NCBI RefSeq assembly: GCF_000091045.1
Contig: NC_006685.1
Span: 1,028,701 to 1,078,700 of the forward strand
DNA from: Cryptococcus deneoformans JEC21
Lineage: Eukaryota; Basidiomycota; Tremellomycetes; Tremellales; Cryptococcaceae
Direction of reading: 5' to 3'
DNA: 50,000 nt
Shown: piece by piece, positions 48,183-50,000 of the stretch
Layout of the letters: every line of letters begins with the position of its first letter
Numbering within the stretch: the stretch's first letter is position 1
Notes under the pieces: generated by a model
The model's database searches: none
What the model saw: only the letters and a program-made list of their open reading frames with translations
What the model was told of the DNA's origin: nothing
Position numbers and translations under genes: made by a program

Positions 48183-50000
48183 ATGGACAACATTGCTTCA
48201 GGCTGGAATGGGCAAATTATGCCGGCATTGAAAAAACGTGAGTTATTCAATGCTCCATAATGACTACAAACCACATGAGGTCAGCGTGCGCGCATAGGGG
48301 ATAGGGAGGAGATCCAGCTCTTCTCTTAAGGCCATTATTGCGACCCACGAAAGCAGAACTCGTATGCTTCATGCTGATCTGTGAGCCTGTACCTAGGCCT
48401 CGAGACTGAGTCGGCTTATCTCACCCACCGTCTGTCCGCCGCTCAGTCTGACAAGCGCCCGACGTCATCTGGGTTTGGTGACCCAGCTGAAGAGGGAGCA
48501 ACTTTTTCTGAGCATTCTAGGGAAAGCCTGTTCCCTGAATACAATACTCAGGTGAATGTACTGCCCGAGATGGCGGGTAGAACTGGTCTTCCCAGTCGTC
48601 CACAGTCTCAATCCTCACCCAAAAGTAGGGCGAGGTCTGGAACGATGGTTAGTCCCAATGAAGTCCGCAAAATATACTTGGATCGACCTCCTGTACCTAT
48701 CACCTCACCTACGTCTTTGTCTGAAATTTCCGGTCTACAACTTTCGCCAGTCGCATCCAAATCCACATCTTCAGGTGACGGTTCCCCGGTCATACCACCT
48801 CCCTCCCGGATACCCATCCGTGCAAGTTCAAAGTCTCGCGGAGGGTCGGATCCCTATTCATTCCTGAGAAGTGATGGACCCCGCTCGATGTTAGGTCTTT
48901 CGTTTTCCTCAACAATACCCGCTACAGCAGGAAGAATGAGTCGATCGCCGCAGCTGCAACGGGAGGTATCAATTGCGCATGTTAAAGAACTCGCGGAAGG
49001 ACCTTCTGCCAAAAAATCGAGGGGGCAATTCTCAGGAGAACTGAAGCAAAGGGATTTCGGGGAAGATTCCCCAACACTTGATGCAGCTCAAATAACTGAA
49101 GGCTTTATCAAAAACGAACTTCCGCCTTTCATAATGTCACCAGAAGAAGCCTTACGTATTGCAGAGCGGGGCCACAACCTTGAGTCTGATGACGATGCAC
49201 AAATGCAGGACTGGCAGCATCTTGAACTGGATCCGTATGCTGCCAGTGGCCCGTCTCAGGAAATCGGACTTGCTGAAGGGAAGCGCGAGAAGAGAAAAAG
49301 AGCAACCACCATGAAGACAAGCGGTAGGAATAGACATGTTGCAGCACGATCCGTTAACAAAGACTGTCAGCCTGACTTCGGGCTTCCAGTGTTCGAAAAT
49401 CCTTCATTGAAAGCCTCAAAGTCCCGAATTCAGACAGGAAGCACTCCGTCTGCCACTGCCACCTCGTATCCAATCTCCCAGACTTCACGTTCTGTTTCTA
49501 TGAAAGCGTTCTCTTCTACTCCTCGTACCCTACACCCCTATAATACTTTACCCAATTCTTCTTCCCGTCTCGGCGTTGCTGCACATCTTATCCCTCCAGC
49601 AAGCACTTACACACCGCCCAAAGGAGCTAATTGGGACGAGGTAGTGTTGCCTGCTGTGGCCAAGAAGCTGGGGATCGGGGAGGCAAGGACTGCCGACAAG
49701 ATCGATACAGGGCCAGATGCTGAAGATTTAGCAGTAGAGTGGGACAAGAATGGAACACCTATCAAATGGGTGAAGAAGAAAATGGAAGATAGAACGTCTT
49801 TGGACAAACAGACCGATGTGAGTATGGTTCTGAACATGGGCGAGCAATTCGTTAATATCTTCAAAGCTTGAAACCAAATCCCCTAATAGCAAACTCATGG
49901 AGCTGCCTTTTAACCCGATCCTGGAGCCTTTGCCGGATAGTCCTTTTTGTCAATCGAATTATGGTGCTCAACATCCCGATACTATTGGACTTGGCCCTCA
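48183..50000 (+). CDS. large Ser/Pro-rich protein of unknown function (5' part)
   Basis: Exons 48183-48237, 48305-48361, 48397-49817 and 49867 onward; the frame is open at the window end after 555 codons. The start of the protein reads MDNIASGWNGQI, then a basic helix (SLKAIIATHESRTRLETESAYLTH). Most of the rest is Ser/Pro-rich disorder with many SPxS-type sites and two basic patches. Near 49621-49785 is a more ordered part, GANWDEVVLPAVAKKLG and VEWDKNGTPIKWVKKK, which looks like the conserved core. Introns are 67, 35 and 49 nt; the 35-nt one removes an apparent frameshift. I do not recognise the family. The acceptor at 49867 gives a further open frame (KLMELPFNPILEPLPDS). Confidence 0.75.

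Noticed and set aside
48381..48396. Apparent frameshift near the start of the last gene
   Set aside because: A 35-nt intron at 48362-48396 with full splice signals explains it, so I do not call a pseudogene.

Overview
The window is nuclear DNA of a basidiomycete yeast, most probably a member of the Cryptococcus neoformans/gattii group. The reasons are genes cut by many 43-79 nt introns (GTRAGT donors, CTRAY-like branch sites, YAG acceptors), intergenic spacers of about 0.1-2.5 kb, and the recognisable set of a beta-tubulin end, PKC1 and a Nik1-type hybrid histidine kinase (TCO1 in C. neoformans naming). I rebuilt exons by hand from splice signals, reading-frame phase and family conservation. 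Coordinates run from start codon to stop codon, and exons are listed in each entry. The species call rests on gene content and remembered family knowledge, not on a database search.

Layout: 1-101 is the 3' end of beta-tubulin (+). 1357-2324 is a small GATA-finger protein (+). 2612-7539 is a 1569-residue disordered nuclear-type protein with a CCHC knuckle (-). It shares a 140-bp GC-rich divergent promoter with mitochondrial EF-Ts (7680-8792, +). 8864-11480 is a 14-TM DHA2 MFS transporter (-). 12083-15881 is PKC1 (-). 18366-20787 is a mitochondrial Rieske/AIF-type oxidoreductase (+). 21597-24417 is a Zn2Cys6 transcription factor (-). 25741-30485 is an SQS1-like R3H/G-patch protein (-). 31408-36186 is the Nik1/TCO1 hybrid kinase (-). 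38128-39455 is a four-TM SUR7/PalI-like protein (+). 39701-41252 is NOT2 of CCR4-NOT (-). 43141-46140 is a membrane-anchored heparinase II/III-like protein (-). 46654-47624 is a PQ-loop vacuolar transporter (+). 48183-50000 is the 5' part of a large unknown protein (+, runs off the window).

Functionally this is ordinary core chromosome rather than a mobile island. It holds signalling (PKC1 cell-wall integrity, TCO1 osmotic/fungicide HOG input), RNA metabolism (SQS1, NOT2), mitochondrial translation and redox (EF-Ts, Rieske-AIF), membrane transport (MFS, PQ-loop) and cell-surface functions (SUR7-like, heparinase-like). I saw no transposon, rRNA, tRNA, CRISPR or viral sequence.

The points most worth a second look are a GATA finger with a 12-residue loop, a four-copy EIMRKQREKMA motif joined to a CCHC knuckle and an SQ/TQ cluster, five regularly spaced L..L..[WF]A.RIN repeats inside the SQS1-like protein, a GC-AG intron with a 12-nt microexon inside a Zn2Cys6 cluster, a 35-nt intron, a His-rich tail on the MFS carrier, and the heparinase II/III-like ectoprotein in a yeast whose capsule contains uronic acid.
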